The notes under the pieces are model-generated. The model was given only the letters and a program-made list of their open reading frames with translations, did not search any database and had not been told where the DNA came from. A stretch of 5,629 bases of DNA. It comes from an uncultured Gemmatimonadota bacterium. GTDB taxonomy: Bacteria > Gemmatimonadota > Gemmatimonadetes > Gemmatimonadales > GWC2-71-9. Made by a program: the position numbers and the translations under genes. Positions 5,483 to 5,629 of this stretch are shown here, piece after piece (within the stretch, counting starts at the first letter, position 1; every line of letters begins with the position of its first letter). The stretch is from NCBI GenBank assembly GCA_946479825.1, contig CAMLHU010000154.1:1-5629 (forward strand), written 5' to 3'.

Positions 5483-5585
5483 CAAAGATCCGGTCTGAGG
5501 CGAAGGAGGAGCGGTGCCTGAGACTCTACGACAACGGGGCCGGGAATGTTTACGGGCGCAGGTCATTGAACTTGGCCCGAGCGGG

Positions 5586-5598
5586 ACCTTCCGAAGGT
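5586..5598. promoter_or_regulatory. Short palindrome upstream of the receptor gene
   Basis: ACCTTC-C-GAAGGT is a perfect 6+1+6 palindrome located 104 nt upstream of the receptor ATG. It could be an operator, for instance for a metal-responsive repressor, but it does not resemble the AT-rich Zur or Fur boxes I know. The rest of 5483-5629 shows no promoter I would defend. Confidence 0.2.
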
Positions 5599-5629
5599 AT
5601 GCGGGCTTGAATCGAAGGGGAACGTCGCT

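Noticed and set aside
5483..5566. An upstream start for the receptor at 5566
   Set aside because: The 28 added residues are basic and would bury the signal peptide that begins at the ATG at 5482.
5514..5629. A possible divergent gene starting with GTG at 5514 after AAGGAGG, open to the window edge
   Set aside because: Only 38 codons are visible, the spacing to the purine run is just 4 nt, and the peptide is not recognisable. It cannot be supported without sequence beyond the edge.

Overview
The window is a GC-rich stretch of bacterial chromosome with five protein-coding genes, all on the minus strand, so transcription runs from high to low coordinates. A TonB-dependent outer-membrane receptor, several signal peptides and a second probable beta-barrel protein indicate a diderm host. 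The high GC, the carboxypeptidase-regulatory-like domain ahead of the receptor plug, and the short-period repeats between genes are what I would expect of a soil-type Gemmatimonadota genome or a similar lineage. That placement is an inference; there is no rRNA or other marker gene here.

In transcription order: (1) 5482-3200 encodes a 760-residue TonB-dependent receptor whose plug and barrel motifs resemble the ZnuD zinc-receptor branch. (2) 3197-2616 encodes an exported cyclophilin-type peptidyl-prolyl isomerase. It starts 2 nt after the receptor stop and takes its ribosome-binding site from the receptor's last codons, so the two are almost certainly co-transcribed. (3) 2615-2309 (307 nt) has no gene; it holds a degenerate heptamer array, a second unrelated heptamer array, a REP-like palindrome and the leader of the next gene. 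(4) 2308-1667 encodes an unrecognised exported protein, probably a small outer-membrane beta-barrel. (5) 1666-1521 holds a polypurine/polypyrimidine tract and a candidate promoter. (6) 1520-675 encodes an AraC-family regulator, followed after 44 nt by (7) 630-160, a DinB-fold protein that is probably co-transcribed with it. (8) 159-1 has no gene; it holds an octamer array, a heptamer array and very long G runs.

The receptor and isomerase form an envelope unit: uptake of a scarce metal or metal complex, plus a periplasmic folding helper. The AraC/DinB pair looks like a separate regulatory or stress unit. I do not see a defence system, CRISPR array, transposon, tRNA or rRNA. The least conventional signal is the non-coding DNA. 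Three gene 3' ends (positions near 2618, 1669 and 174) share a minus-strand TAGGG-purine start and then run into different 7-8 nt tandem arrays, and one array supplies the stop codon of the DinB gene.
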